Assembly (NCBI GenBank): GCA_009792885.1
Contig: WMCF01000025.1
Coordinates: 2,159,343-2,223,342, forward strand
DNA from: Eremophila alpestris peregrina
Lineage: Eukaryota; Chordata; Aves; Passeriformes; Alaudidae
Length of the DNA: 64,000 nucleotides
Direction of reading: 5' to 3'
Under the pieces are notes generated by a model that had not been told where the DNA came from, ran no database searches, and worked only from the letters and a program-made list of their open reading frames with translations. Position 1 is the first letter of the stretch, and every line of letters begins with the position of its first letter. This document shows, in pieces, positions 51,700 to 63,941 of this stretch. The translations under genes were made by a program, and so were the position numbers.

Positions 51700-53730
51700 T
51701 CTTCAACATTATCTGTTTCTTACTGTACACATTATACAGCTCCATCTCCTCATCTCCTGCACTGACAGTCTCCAGATTTCACTTCAGCAGCCCATTTTAT
51801 CTTCACATTCCTACCTTATATGCCAGGATCATTACTGAGACTACTAAAAGAGATACCTGCCCCAAAGCCAGTGCTCAAGGAATTAAATGGGAAACCTTTT
51901 CCTAGCATAATAGTTCCCCTTTCAGCACAATTGCTTGGCCTGCTGTTACACTCTCTTAATATTCTTTGTTCTATAATAGTTCCTCACATGACACTAGAGG
52001 TAATGTTTTACTGAAGTCCAAATAAATTAGATCTGCATTTCCTTTGCCTAGAAAAATGATGTGCTTTTAAAATGGCAGCCTCTCTGGGATTGATTTTCAA
52101 TTGGCACAATCCATGGTGCATTTGAACATGCTTTTATTTACTCATTTAATTGTGCTTTCATTCAGAACTTGTTTTCAGAATGTACATAGCACTGAGGTCA
52201 AGCTAACAGATGTCTTGTTCCCTGGATTACACTGTTTCCCTCTCTTCAGTAGAAACACTGTGTTTTCTGTTTTCTGTTCCTGATTTGAAAAATTTGCTCA
52301 CTGGCCTGTGTTATTTGGCTTAGGGAATTTTTCATGCCAATTTTTACAATTCTGGGACATAGTTCTTCTGTCTGCCAGTGTTCAACTACATTAAAACTTT
52401 TGAAGTGAGTTTCCACACCAGTTGCAATAACTTCAGTTTTGATACTTGCCACGCACCTTCAGCCATGAGTCACCATCTCCTGACCTATGTTTTTCATCAG
52501 TCCTTCTTTAAACCCAAGTACTCAGGTAGTTTTCAGACACTAGCTCTTTGCTTCTTGAATAAAAATAATAATACTTTTCTTTTTCTTTCTATTTTTATTC
52601 CTTTTTTTGTTGTATTTTTATGTTATTATATAATATTTTCCATTGTTTGTACATTAAGAATAGTTTACTGTTCAGTTTGATTTGTTTTGTCAGGGCTTGG
52701 CTCCTGGGAATTCTTACTCTATCATTGTGCTTTCTGTCTTTCCATCAGTTGCTTCCTTCCCTGTGAGCTTTTTTTTCTGATTTCATGTCATCATTAATAA
52801 GAAGTACTAAAATTTCTCATATGAGGGTTTTTTTTAGTGCAGGTTATTACTGGAAGCTTTCTCTAAAGGTTCATTTTCTTTATGTCTTTCATACTTTTGG
52901 GATGCAAATTCCACATATTTTTTAACCTCAACTTCAAGTAATTATAAGTCTCCTCTTTTTCTAAGTATGTGATGATTTCAGTTCAGTTTTCCTGGCCAAG
53001 TAACTTCGTTAATGTCTCATTTTGCCCCAGTCACATCCGAAATCTCATTTGAGGTTGCTTATCCATCTGTGACAAGTAAACTTGTAATTCCTCTGACCAC
53101 GGTTTCAATCAGTCAAAGTCTCCCATTGTGTATTGTATAACTCTTTGTAAAAGCCATTTTTCAGGTAATTATTTTATTTGTAGCAGGTTTTGTTTGTGTT
53201 TGGCTCCAATATTAAGTAATAATTGAACCTGACCATTTCTGTTATCTTGGTTTTGCTTGAAGAAAAGTTAAAGTTATATTTATTTCTGTGAGAGTGATAG
53301 AAAAGTACCTATTGGACACAAAAACTCTTTTTTCCGACATAGCTACATAGCCTATAGCAGAATCTTAGAAACTAGTCCTTCTTATTTTAAACATCTCACC
53401 AAAGGCATTTCAATTCAAAGTATTTCAGTTTTCTTCACCACTGTCTCTCCTATATTTTTAGCATGATTTCTGTTTGTGATTGTTTTTCTACCACATACTA
53501 ATAAGGTAGTGTCCTAGAGTGGCTCTAACCCCCTCAATTTTGTAGCCCACATACTTTGTCTTAGCATATAAACATCTCTGCTTTTTTCACCCACTCATTA
53601 TCCTGTTTTCTCTTTGGGTGATAGCTGGGATGATATTGCTTACATAACAGATGCTTCTATGAATATTAAGTTTTTTATTTCTTTATTGATGCACACAGTC
53701 CTAACCCTCTGCTCTTCCTTTACCCTGTTG
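51700..53730 (-). mobile_element. Ancient CR1/L3-like LINE remnant with reverse-transcriptase region
   Basis: The + strand has word matches in the order of reversed CR1-clade ORF2. There is a CCAGGATCATTACTGAGACT block, then TTTACTGAAGTCCAAATAAA with TTAGATCTGCATTTCCTTTG, then AGCACTGAGGTCAAGCTAAC followed by a TTCCCTGGATTACAC block. These match the places where younger copies have AAGTCCAGGTAGAT-like and GAGGTGAGACTGACTGG-like sequence. Beyond 52560 the similarity is weaker, but CCCTCAATTTTGTAGCCCAC near 53530 fits the far end of such elements. No open frame survives. Ends are guesses. It may be two or more pieces. Confidence 0.45.
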
Positions 53731-54984
53731 TTTCCTCAGCTACATGACTCATGCTCTTTTCTGTCAAAGCCAGGGACAGGAGTCATCTCCCTGTGCTCCC
53801 TTACTTCAAGCATCAGCAATGCCTGGTAACATGGCAGAATTTTCCTGACCTCTTGAAGGAATTGTTAGTTCAGATGATCCTTTCTTCTGGATTAGGATGA
53901 CTGGAGGATTTCCAGAACTTCCTCCAGTTACTGACTTTATCAATGCAGGTCCAGGACAACTTTGATTGTATGAGCACGTGAAATTCCTGGGGTCTCCATC
54001 ACTGCACTCCTGTTGAAGAGGAGAGGCAGTTGCATGGAAAGGGTTCTTGGCTTTCTGCAGTATAAGCTGCAAACTACTTAAAACAGTGAGAAATTAGGAG
54101 TACTTGCTAATTCAGTATAGCTGCTGTGAATTCAATTTTCTGGAAATTTGGTAGCTCCCAATACCCAGTCCATGCTTGGAAAATCAGTTTGAGTTGGTCC
54201 TTGGAAAGAAAAGTTGCTTACTTCTTCAACTTGCCAGTCTTCATCACTACCTGTTGGCCTCACAAGGTAGCATAAAGTATTAGCAAGCCTCACAGCAATG
54301 CTGAAAATAAAAAACATTGGAAGAAATGTGCATATTTTAGTCCCAAGATGGAAAAATAGCTTGCAGTAACCAGGTAGTTACCAGGATGCACCTGATTTGG
54401 TGTAGCAGACCTTAGTGTACAGTTTTGGTTTTTTTTTAATCAAGCATGAGAAAGGTGCAGAAGCAGTAAGGGTTTTTCCTTGTGAAAGTCTCAGTTGATT
54501 GTATCCCCTAGGCATAAAAAGGCTACTCATATACCTTAGAATGTTTTATAAGCTGAAGTCTTCCTTGTATTTGTCTTGTTCCCATTCTTCTTTGATGATT
54601 TTACTGTTATCACAAAGGTCTCAACATGCAAACTAGTTAATAAGGCCTTTTTCTGAACTCAAGCTGTTTCATAGCAGTAATTTAATAATGCCAGTTCTGT
54701 CAAGCTGCCAGCCTTTCTGGATACACAGTGTTGTTTCTACATATATCATGCATTAAGCTGAATTTAGGTGCTTAGTGCTCACTTGTTACTACTTGTAGTT
54801 AGTGTATGCCACCAACCACAATAGTCTCACTTACATGCACATTCACATCAGAAGTAAAAGACAAAAACACTGATAACATTCTATTCTTGCTGACACCTAT
54901 GAAATATCCAGCGCATGCATGAAAGCTTCTGAAATCCACTTAGCAGTCATTCTGTTTTATAAAAATGAAAATTATTTTTTGCTT

Positions 54985-55460
54985 GTACTTCATCTGAGTT
55001 AGTCCAGCACCTCCAAGTCTGCCACTGAGCCATGTCACTCAGTGCCACATCTACACAGCTTTTAAATACCAGGGATGGTGACTCCACCACTTCCCTGAGC
55101 AGCCTGTGCTTGTCAGCCCATTCTACAAAGAGATTTTTTCTAATATCCAATCTAAACCTCCTATTTTGCAAATTGAGACTCTTTTCTCATGTCCCATTGT
55201 TTGTTACTTGGGAGAAGAAGCTGACCCTCACCTGGCCACAACTTTGTTTCAGATAAGTTGTAAAGAGCAATAAGGTTCCTCCAAAACCTCCTTTTATCCA
55301 GGCTCAACAATTCCAGCTCCCTCCCTTTTCCACTGGGCTGCTTTCCACCCACTCTGTCCTCAGCCTGTAGTTCTGCCTGGGTTTGTTGTGACTGTGAAGC
55401 ACAGGACTCAGCACTTCATCCTGTTAAACCTTATACAATTGGCCTGTCCAATGAGTTCAT
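54985..55460 (-). mobile_element. CR1 LINE, 5'-truncated, 3' terminus missing
   Basis: The + strand reads CTGAGTTAGTCCAGCACCTC, a GTCACTCAGTGCCACATCTA block, GGGATGGTGACTCCACCACT, CTTCCCTGAGCAGCCTGTGC, a CTAATATCCAATCTAAACCT block and CAGGCTCAACAATTCCAGCT. It then jumps to ACTCTGTCCTCAGCCTGTAG and GGACTCAGCACTTCATCCTG. The layout, including the jump, is the same as in the copy at 14.3 kb, so the two belong to one subfamily. The last few tens of bases of the 3' end are missing or unrecognisable. Confidence 0.9.
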
Positions 55461-58400
55461 GAGCACACATTGGGCTTCTGTCTACAGACAGTAACAGCAT
55501 TTCAAGTCCTTTAACTTAGTTTTTGTGTTGCCATCAAAGAAGAGTATATATTTCCCAAATATATACTCAACACAGAGTAGTTGAACATGATGGTCCTAAT
55601 TCACAACTCCCAGTGCATTCTGTTAATCTTGGGTATACATTGCCCCTGAAAAGAATTTTTTTCTAGAGAAAGAAGCTTTTTGGATTACATCAGAGAAGTC
55701 TTTTTACATACATACACACACGCACACACACCAACTGAGGAAATAAAATGCTCGGAAGTCTTGCTGAATTCACTTTTATCTGCAGCAGAAATAAAGTTCA
55801 TGCATTGCAGCAACCCCTTCTTCAAGGCACAGACCTTTGTACAGAATGGAGATCACCCATTGGAAAGCACTTGTAGGGATTTTTCTCCATTATCTGATGA
55901 TAAGTTACCTCTAACCTTATCCAAGGTCACTGCTCAGGGCCTGCCTCGCTGATACACACGATTAGACAGTGGTAGTTTTAGGTGTAGGTTTTTAAGACTG
56001 AATTCAAATGGATCCTTTTTTGTCTGCCAATTTTTAAACTGATATTTCAATTTAAATATGTAGCAGTTAATTACAAAGTTATTCTTTGTCCCCAAATGTA
56101 CCTGTTTAAGGATGAAAGATTACATCTCAATCTTCATAGAAAAAAAATAAATCTGTGTATACTGAACATAAAAAAGTGATTACAGCTGGTCAGATTCTTG
56201 CTTATGAAAAATTTACTTCCAGAATGTCTTTCATCCTTTCCTTCCTCCTAAGGAGAAAATCAAAGAAAGGGCTTTGAATTTTTATTAATGATTCATTACT
56301 CATAGCTGATCAGTGAACAGTTTATGCAAATACACTTTGCAAATTGCTCAGTTTAACTATTACTTGGGGTTATATCTGTATATTACTTTCCCATGGGAAG
56401 CAGAGGTGTGAACATTTGGATTATTGATATATAATCATGGGAGTATAATGCATATCAAAAGTTAAATACTCAGACAGATACAGAAATCATTTGCAATACG
56501 CCTGCTCACACTGAATTGCACCTTAATGGGGTTCTTGTTGACATTAATAAGTTACAAGTTAAGATGAATGAGTATAAATTGCTAGCTAACTAGCTGATAG
56601 CTGAACATATTATTCTTTGAGGGTAGTTAACCAGCAGGCCTCATGTACCTAAAGACTTAAATTTAATATACCTCAAGGAAATATCCCTGTGTATAATAGA
56701 ATTTAAAAGAGAAGGATTATTTTTGTTTCTCCCTCTCTGCCACAGCAATGCAATGGAAATATACTGGCCCATTTTGTGAATTTGAAAGGGAACTTTTCAA
56801 AAGGCCTCAGACATGCAGTGTGTTGGTTGTTTTGTGACCAATGGCTTCTAGTGGGGAAAAAAGGTAGCTTTGTCATTGTTTTACTTTGGAGGGTCCTTGA
56901 AGGGGTTGGCAGGGGGCCGTATGTTATCCCTGAGATATAATTTATTCACTGTTTCAGACCTCTGAGGAGCTGATAATCTACAGAATCACAATGTGTCATT
57001 TAGACCAATTTGAGTTACAGGCTTAAGGATTGCTAATCTTATCAGTGCAAATGGAGAAGATTTTTCTAGATATATACATAGTGAGCCAAGTTACCAGCTA
57101 GGAGTTCATCAAATTGTATTTAAGGGAGAGATGTACAGAGACATTTGAGAAATAAAAATGGATTGATTTATTAATTCCATTTTCTCCTCCACAAGTGGCT
57201 GGTTTTAGGGCACTGGATCCCCTTTCATTGTATGAGAAATAATCACTGTTCATGATTGTGTAATGTGCCACTAACAGAGGTAAAAAGTTGCTGAAGTGGT
57301 GAGAATAGGTGTGTTATTCAGAGGTCTAATATTTATTACTGCCCTCCTTGGCTTACTGTAGTATGCTCCTGTGCAGGCAATTACACAAATGTTAGATAAT
57401 TATGAAAGAATGGCTTAATGGTAGCATATATGTCTATTAAAACAGGCTATCTCTGAGTTTTATTTACTTGCTTCAATGGCATTCACTGTGTGAACAAAGA
57501 CATTTAGTCAAAATGGAGTGTGTACCTGAGGTTAGTTGTCTGTGAATCGTATCATGTTCCAAAGATTTTGCTTGTAGAAGATCAAAAAGCCCACAGGCAA
57601 ATGCTTGGTCCTGGGAGATGCTGCCTTAAAGTTCAGCACTTGGTGTTAATGTGACCAGGATTTCCCCCAGTTAAGAAAGTGACTAATATGGTTAACTAGC
57701 AAATTGCTAAAAATTAAGAGTATCTCCTATGGGAGACCAAGCCAGACAAAGGGAATCATGTCCTCTGGAGACACACAAATACCCTGAAAAAGTACCTGAA
57801 AACTTTGTCTCAGGAGGAGTTGATAAAAGTTCTAAAGAGCAGAGCAGGGCCCTAAAGGTTTTGTAATTATATATTTTGAATTAAAGAAAAGCAAAACAAA
57901 TATAGCTCCTTCTGCAAATGTTGGGTTTTGATGTTGGAAAGCAGTGAGACCAATTAAAATCTGTTCCCCTGCTAATATCAGAGATGGCAATTACTAACCT
58001 AAGAACATGAATATGACTGAAAACAGTCTGTTCCTACAGCCATGAGCTTTATACTGTATACCCTTGGTGCTGTTATAATTCCAGAAAATGTCACTTTAGA
58101 ATAAACACGAAAATGTATGAAATGTAAACATTGAATTTGCCAGGACAGATGTTTCATGCGGTGGTGATATGGAATATCTCCAAGAGCTGAAAAATAGGAT
58201 CTGAACAAACTACTTTTAAATGCATACCAAGAACCTCTCTGTATTGTTGCACTTGTTAATTAGATGAAAATAAATGAATTGAAAAGATGAAAGAAACTCA
58301 TGTAGCATCTCACTTCAAAGGGCAGCTCCACTCTGGAGGAGTGTTTAAAAAAAAGAAGGAAAAAAAAAGAAAATAGACAAGCAGTTTATTCAAGAAATAC

Positions 58401-58899
58401 GCATTCTCTGTGGATTTGCTTCTCTCTTTTACCTGCTTTGGAAACTCGGGAATGACTTCTGTTCATTTGACCTAAATGGAGTCATTACCCTGGTGTAAGG
58501 GAGAGTGGCAGCTGGCTGACAGTGATTTCCCCCTGCACTCCCTCATTAGACTTTGGATTGACTCAGCAATGCTCTCAAATGAGCAGGATTATTTTTGACC
58601 TTGTGATGGGATTTTTATCACAGTTTCAGTGCTCTGGCCTGTGTTCTGGATAGAAATTGCACATGTGGAAATGTTCCTTTCCCAAGGTGAGAACTAGAAC
58701 ACCAACTGCCTCAAGTGTATACATATCGGTGCCTGCAGCCTGGGAACAGACAGGAGCTGGAGCTCCAGGTCTAGTCAGAAAGTTGTAATACTGTAAGAAT
58801 AACTTAAACATGGTGAGACAGCTGGCATGAGTGGAGAATTGTAATAGATAGTTAAAGGCTATCGTAAGGACAGGCAGAAGAGGAGTCACACTCCAAGTT
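55461..58899. other. MOCOS: Intron stretch without recognised features
   Basis: AT-rich sequence with a CA-rich microsatellite at 55706-55731 and an A-rich patch near 58347-58375. No gene was recognised. Confidence 0.5.
55706..55731. repeat. CA-rich microsatellite
   Basis: ACATACATACACACACG followed by CACACACACC. It is short and interrupted. Confidence 0.85.
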
Positions 58900-59325
58900 A
58901 AAGAGAGCCTTGAATGGACAGAGGTCAAGTACAGTGGCTATGGAAGCATTATCTAATGGCTCTGGCTCAAGATCACAGGGCTCATCTCCAAGGAGGATCT
59001 TACAGGAGGCATATGCTACTGACCTCCAAACCAAGGCAGTAAGGCCAACAAAGCAATATTTGGGTCACCTAAGCAAGCTTCAAATCACCAAGAACCCTGT
59101 TCTTATGCGTGACTTCAACCACCTAAACACTTACTGGAAGAACAAACAGGAAAGAGGCACAGCTGGATTTGTTACATGCAAACCAAGAAAAGCTGCTTTC
59201 ATTTATATCTCAGTTAGCAATGGCATTGTCTGCAGTGATCACAATGTTGTGGAGTTTGAGATCCTACTGAGCATGCTGAAGGTGATTAGTAAGACAAATG
59301 GTTTAGATTTTAGAAGGGAGACCTT
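58900..59325 (+). mobile_element. CR1 LINE endonuclease fragment, plus strand
   Basis: An open frame of 145 codons (58910-59347) carries the end of a CR1-type ORF2 apurinic endonuclease domain. VLMRDFNHLNTYWKN (from about 59099) stands where CR1 has its GDFNHPDICW-like motif. CSDHNVVEFEILL (from about 59231) matches the conserved SDH motif, and LDFRRE (from about 59303) matches the segment after the domain. The first Gly of the GDFN motif is Arg here, and the spacing between the motifs is shorter than usual, so it is a decayed copy. The open frame is a remnant, not a host gene. The first 180 bases (58900-59080) are less certain. Confidence 0.7.
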
Positions 59326-59359
59326 ACCACCATATCCCAGTATTTAAAGTATCCTAATA

Positions 59360-59662
59360 TTCCATTTGCAAAGAAGATGGAAACTCCCTTTTTCTCAAGG
59401 AGTCACATGGGAAATACGAGGAGTAATGGGTGCAAGTAACTCCTGAGGAGATTCTGACTGGACATTCCCAAAGAAAACAATCATCCATTGGAATGATCTC
59501 CTCAGGGAAGTGGCAGGTTCCCCAATATTGCACACTTTTAAGATTTAGCTGCACAAGATATGCCATCTTGTCTAGATCATGCTTTTTCCAAGAAAGGTTG
59601 GACCAGATGATTTTTGAGGTTCCATTTAACATGGTATTCTATGAATCTGAGATTCTATGCAC
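59360..59662 (+). mobile_element. CR1 LINE 3' end, plus strand
   Basis: It reads forward as a CR1 3' UTR: GAAACTCCCTTTTTCTCAAG, GAGGAGATTCTGACTGGACA, CCATTGGAATGATCTCCTCA, GGGAAGTGGCAGGTTCCCCA, CCAAGAAAGGTTGGACCAGA, TGATTTTTGAGGTTCC. It ends with the terminal repeat GTATTCTATGAATCTGAGAT plus TCTATG. It follows the endonuclease fragment in the same orientation after about 35 bp, so the two may be one element that lost its middle. Confidence 0.93.
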
Positions 59663-62600
59663 AGATAGAATGTCTGTATATCTGTATTTACTTTATCTGG
59701 ACAAATGAATTGAAAAAAAATGCCAAAACCAAAAAAAACCCTCAAACAACTCAGTAACTCATCTGCCTGCTAAACAGGTCAGCATTCCCAATCCAGCAGC
59801 AGATGCTTCCACCCAAAACACCTAAAAGTCATGCCTTGGATACTTTTTATATGCAGAATAGCTTATATTATGAAAGATATTTCACCATATCAGCATTGGT
59901 TGATTCATCTTGACGGAATTTCTGGAGTCTTGACTTAAGTCAGTGCTGTCTACCTCCAGGGTAATATTTTTGCCTTCCACCAAGTTTCCTCTAAGTCCTG
60001 TTTTCAAACATGAAGGGGGTTTTTTAGCCCTTCAGTACTTTATTTCCAATCACATCCATCCAGGCCAGAATTCTTATCGTCATATTTCTGTGTAAAGGTG
60101 ATCTGGCTAAGGGCAGAATGAATTGAAACTGCCCAAGATATCACAGTTTCCTTCTATGTTTCAGTTGCCCTGAAGTGTGGGATGGTGACTTTAGAAAATA
60201 GCATCTACATGGAGAAGTGTAACAGAGAAGTGTTGTAACAACCAGTGGAATAAAGATTCAAAGAAAGACTAGCCCATCTCCATCCCTAGGAAGTTCCTAA
60301 AGGCAGGACTGCTCACTGTAGAGCAATAGTTTTCTCTTGTGCCTCAAAATTTTTTGTTTCTAAAAGCAGAGTTTGTGTGTGACTTGGAAAGGGAGAGCAG
60401 CTTCATAACTCCTGGACAGATTTTAGGCACGCTGCTCTGTTCTTTGTTGTGCTGTGAGTTGCTTAGCCAGTTTGTCAGATAGCAATTGGATGTGAAATGC
60501 TATTAGCACTTCACAAACACAATCAGCTAAGCAACTGAGCTCATCCCAGACGTGATTAAGTGAGATCAATTATAATAAGAACTAGATAAGAGAGATAAGC
60601 TTCTTGTTTCTTGGGTTGGTATTCTGCAGAATTAGCCTTCGTAAGTATCCTTTATACATCATCAGCTGTAAAATCTTGATTACTTCAGGAAGTCCCTTGT
60701 AGACCAGCATTCAAATGTTCTTCCTGAACGGATTATTCTAACACTGCCACTGCCACTGAGTGGGGAAACAGTTTATTTGAAGCATCAATTGCTCCAAACA
60801 GAAAAATAGCCATTGAAGCCAATGTTTTGCAATTCAAGGAGCATGTTTCCTCTCAATCTTAAATACTGTTAAATATTCTGAAGGAGAGCTCTTTGTGTCC
60901 CAAAAAGGGAATAGCTGCCATTCCTAGCATCATGTTTTTGTCACGGCACTATTGCTATAGCACTTAAGGCTTAATGTGCTAAATATCAGAATTTATACAT
61001 TATTCCTGAAAATCTTGACATGAAGTTACACACCAAGTGTTCACTAAATCTGAAAGATATATATGAGGGTCAAGTGCACCAGAAGTAATGTAAATATATA
61101 TGTTACAGGAATAACAAAATATCCATGCTTTGTTAACCAGACCTGGAAATCTGGTAATGTAGGAATAGAGAGGCCCATAAGAACAAAATACAAGAGAGGA
61201 ATGTTGCAAAATAGTCCATGTCTAAATTGTAGAAAGAGAGACTTGCCCATTTCTTTGGGCAGTTATTTTTAGCATTATTTTAGTTTTTTTTGCAGCTTCT
61301 GATTCTTGCCATGGAGCTCCCAGGAGATAATTTTTTTGTGATACAGAAAGACTAAATGCAGGATGCATATCATGCCACAGCAGTTGTGCTGTTCTGGTTT
61401 AAGAACATAATGGTTCTTAACCATTAGAGCATAAGGTTTGACCAAAAGCTCACAACTTTCTTTACTTGCTTTATTTTGTTGTTTTTTTGTTTTTTGGTTT
61501 TTTTTTTTTAATTTGTGTGAAGATTCCTAAGGTCTGAACTATTTTAATAAAAATATTTAAGATGTTAGAAGAGTGACATAGCCCATGCATCTCTCCTGTT
61601 GTATAGCATTGGATGTACTGCAGTTGTCTGCTTAGTTAATAATTATATCTGATAAACAGAAATACAATTGTTGCCTCCCCTTTTACTATGGGTAGAACTC
61701 AGATGTCTTTGACAATCTAGGCTGGCACCTTTGTTGCCCTTCCAAGTGTTTTTCTACAATTTTATCGTTATGATAGTGATAAAATTGTTGGGGATTGTGC
61801 AGTCTCCTGGATGGGCTTGGTGCCAGTGTCTCTGCTCTGGTCCAGTTCCCAGTGTTTTGTTTGCTTTGCTGGCCACTGTGGATAACTGAGCAGAGCAGGT
61901 CAGTTCCCCCTCACGGATCCTCTCTGTAATCTCTCCTTGGCACACACGCAGGACCGCTGTGACCTTTTCTGCAACCAGTCCAAAAGGTTTCTGTATTCCA
62001 AACTGTTAGCCTCTGCCTTATCTTTTCTTCCTCATCCTCCCACATTTTTATGGCTTTTTGGATAGAGTAATGCTTCCCTCAGATACTGGTCCACAGGTCT
62101 CTGAAAATATTCCTGGTGTTAGGTCTCTTTAAAATCACAAATGGACATTTTACATTTCATCACTGACAACCAGCAAGATTTCTTCTCTAAAGTTCAAGAT
62201 CAATTATTAATAATTAGTAGGCAAGATTCAGAAATTTCTAGGATGGATTCTTTGGCCTATGCCGTGTTAAAATATGTGAACATAAGTGGTCTCTTTTGGG
62301 TCATTCATCCTTGTAGCAGTACACCACTATTATCACTTGGTTTATAATTATTTGCTGCTTCTATCTTCTTTCTTTATAGATGAATGTATTGTCATATATA
62401 CACAATACACTTGCATTTTTCTTTTATGTGAACCTTTACCAAAGATTTTTGGAAGGTTAATATGTTCTTCACCTGATAATGTCACTTGCAGTGTTGAAAA
62501 TATTTAATAACTCTAGAAAAATAAAACAGGAAGTAAGAAAAATTATGATAGAATTGAGAGCTATTATGTTATTCTATTGATATTTATTTTATTAAAGGAA

Positions 62601-63864
62601 AAGCATTTGATAGCTGACATTTTTAAGATTCATGCCTTTTCAAAATACATACTTAATTGTGGCACCAAAAGCTTTTAACATGCATTATGAAAAATTATGC
62701 ATCCAGGAAAAAATATAATCCCCTATTTTCTGGTCTAAAATGGGTATTTAAAGTATTTTTGCCCAAGAGTATGTGTCCTATGTTCCACCTTGTTCACTAA
62801 TTCTTAAGTGTAGATATCATCTGATCTTTCTGAGAAAGATCCAAGGAACACCAGGTCCCTCTGGAGGTCTCATCCTCATGGTAAAATTAAACTTGAACCA
62901 TGAGATTTGGGGTGAGTTCATTTCCAGCATTAATTGTTACAGTTTTGGGCATAGCTCCTTCCTGAGAGACTTTCTGTGACCTCAGGTTCAGCCTTGCAAA
63001 GTGCTGAGTTCTGTACAGTTCTGACTTCATCAGTTGCATTCTTCTGCATTCTTCTTTGTGCTGAAGCAAAATGAATGATTTCTCCTTAAAACTTCTTGTG
63101 GACTGTGGCACACACAAAGCTGAAATGAAACATTTTGATGCTTCCCTGATGTCCCTTCTGGTCCCTTGAATACTGTTGAGCATCCATTCCTGAATACTTT
63201 CTCACATTGGAGCTTCACTTTCTCCTCTTGGACTGTGGCTGCAGTAGTTAATAAAATCCGGTGGTTTTGCTTCTTTTTGGTGTCTCCTTTAAAAGATGAT
63301 GGTAGGGGATGCACCCCACCCCCCATCCTTGTATAATGCTCTTGTTACAGGACAGGTAAAAACTAATTTCCAGGAGAAGTACACTGAGGGAGATTTGTTA
63401 GTGACCTCTTTGATTCCTCTTTGTACCAGATTAAAGGAGCCTTTGAACTCAGCTGTGTTAGGTGTAATTATATCGGGGGAGTGAGGGATGGACACAAGTC
63501 TCCACCTGTCTTCTCACCTATCCCCTAAATTCTGAGAAGGTAACTTAGGACCTTGTGACATTAGCTCATGACACATAACTGATAGCCATTACTTTAATGT
63601 AGGTTAGTACAGAGTTACTCTGTGTAGGAGAAAATTATACCTTTCTATGTGCAAGCAACTGTTTATGTGAACCTCTGTTGCTTTAAAAAACATCTTTTTC
63701 CTTCACAGGATACTACAAAACTTGGTGATGAATCCCTAAGGGAAGAGTTCCCACTCCACAAGTTAGATTCACTGAGTATAAAAATAGTAGTTCTTAAAAT
63801 AGATTTTAAATCAGTACCATAGCTGCATGTTGTATTTACTGTACCCATTTATTCTGTTCTTTAG
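59663..63864. other. MOCOS: Intron stretch before the second MOCOS exon
   Basis: About 4.2 kb. It contains a T/G-rich patch near 61478-61511 and the small hairpin at 61756-61788. Nothing else was recognised. The last 20 bases are the pyrimidine-rich acceptor of the 77-bp exon. Confidence 0.5.
61756..61788. repeat. Inverted repeat with 11-bp arms
   Basis: ACAATTTTATC at 61756-61766 pairs perfectly with GATAAAATTGT at 61778-61788 across an 11-base spacer. Short AT-rich palindromes like this are expected by chance now and then in a window this size. Confidence 0.9.
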
Positions 63865-63941
63865 GTTTGAAGATGGTACAGTCTCTTTTCTTGATATCAT
63901 TGCTCTGAAACACGGATTTGATGTTCTGGAAAAACTCACAG
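63865..63941 (+). CDS. MOCOS: MOCOS internal exon (probably exon 5)
   Basis: This is a 77-bp exon. Its first base completes the Arg codon split by the long intron, and 25 full codons follow, reading FEDGTVSFLDIIALKHGF and then DVLEKLT. The last G begins a Gly codon that continues in the next exon. This segment follows the large exon directly in known vertebrate MOCOS proteins and belongs to the C-terminal part of the NifS-like domain. The acceptor is TTCTTTAG/G and the donor is ACAG/gtcagt. The exon is too short to be found as an open frame alone; it is recognised by homology and by matching phase. No stop or frameshift is seen. Confidence 0.93.

Larger units (their letters stand above)
29994..63864 (+). 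other. MOCOS: MOCOS long intron between the two coding exons
   Basis: The intron begins gtaagg after the large exon and ends with a pyrimidine-rich tract plus TTTAG before the next exon. Its length is 33,871 bp. The phases match: AG before the intron and G after it make an Arg codon. It contains most of the recognisable CR1 copies in the window, simple repeats, and long stretches with no recognisable content. No cassette exon and no nested gene was recognised on either strand. Regulatory elements may be present but cannot be shown from one sequence. Confidence 0.9.
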
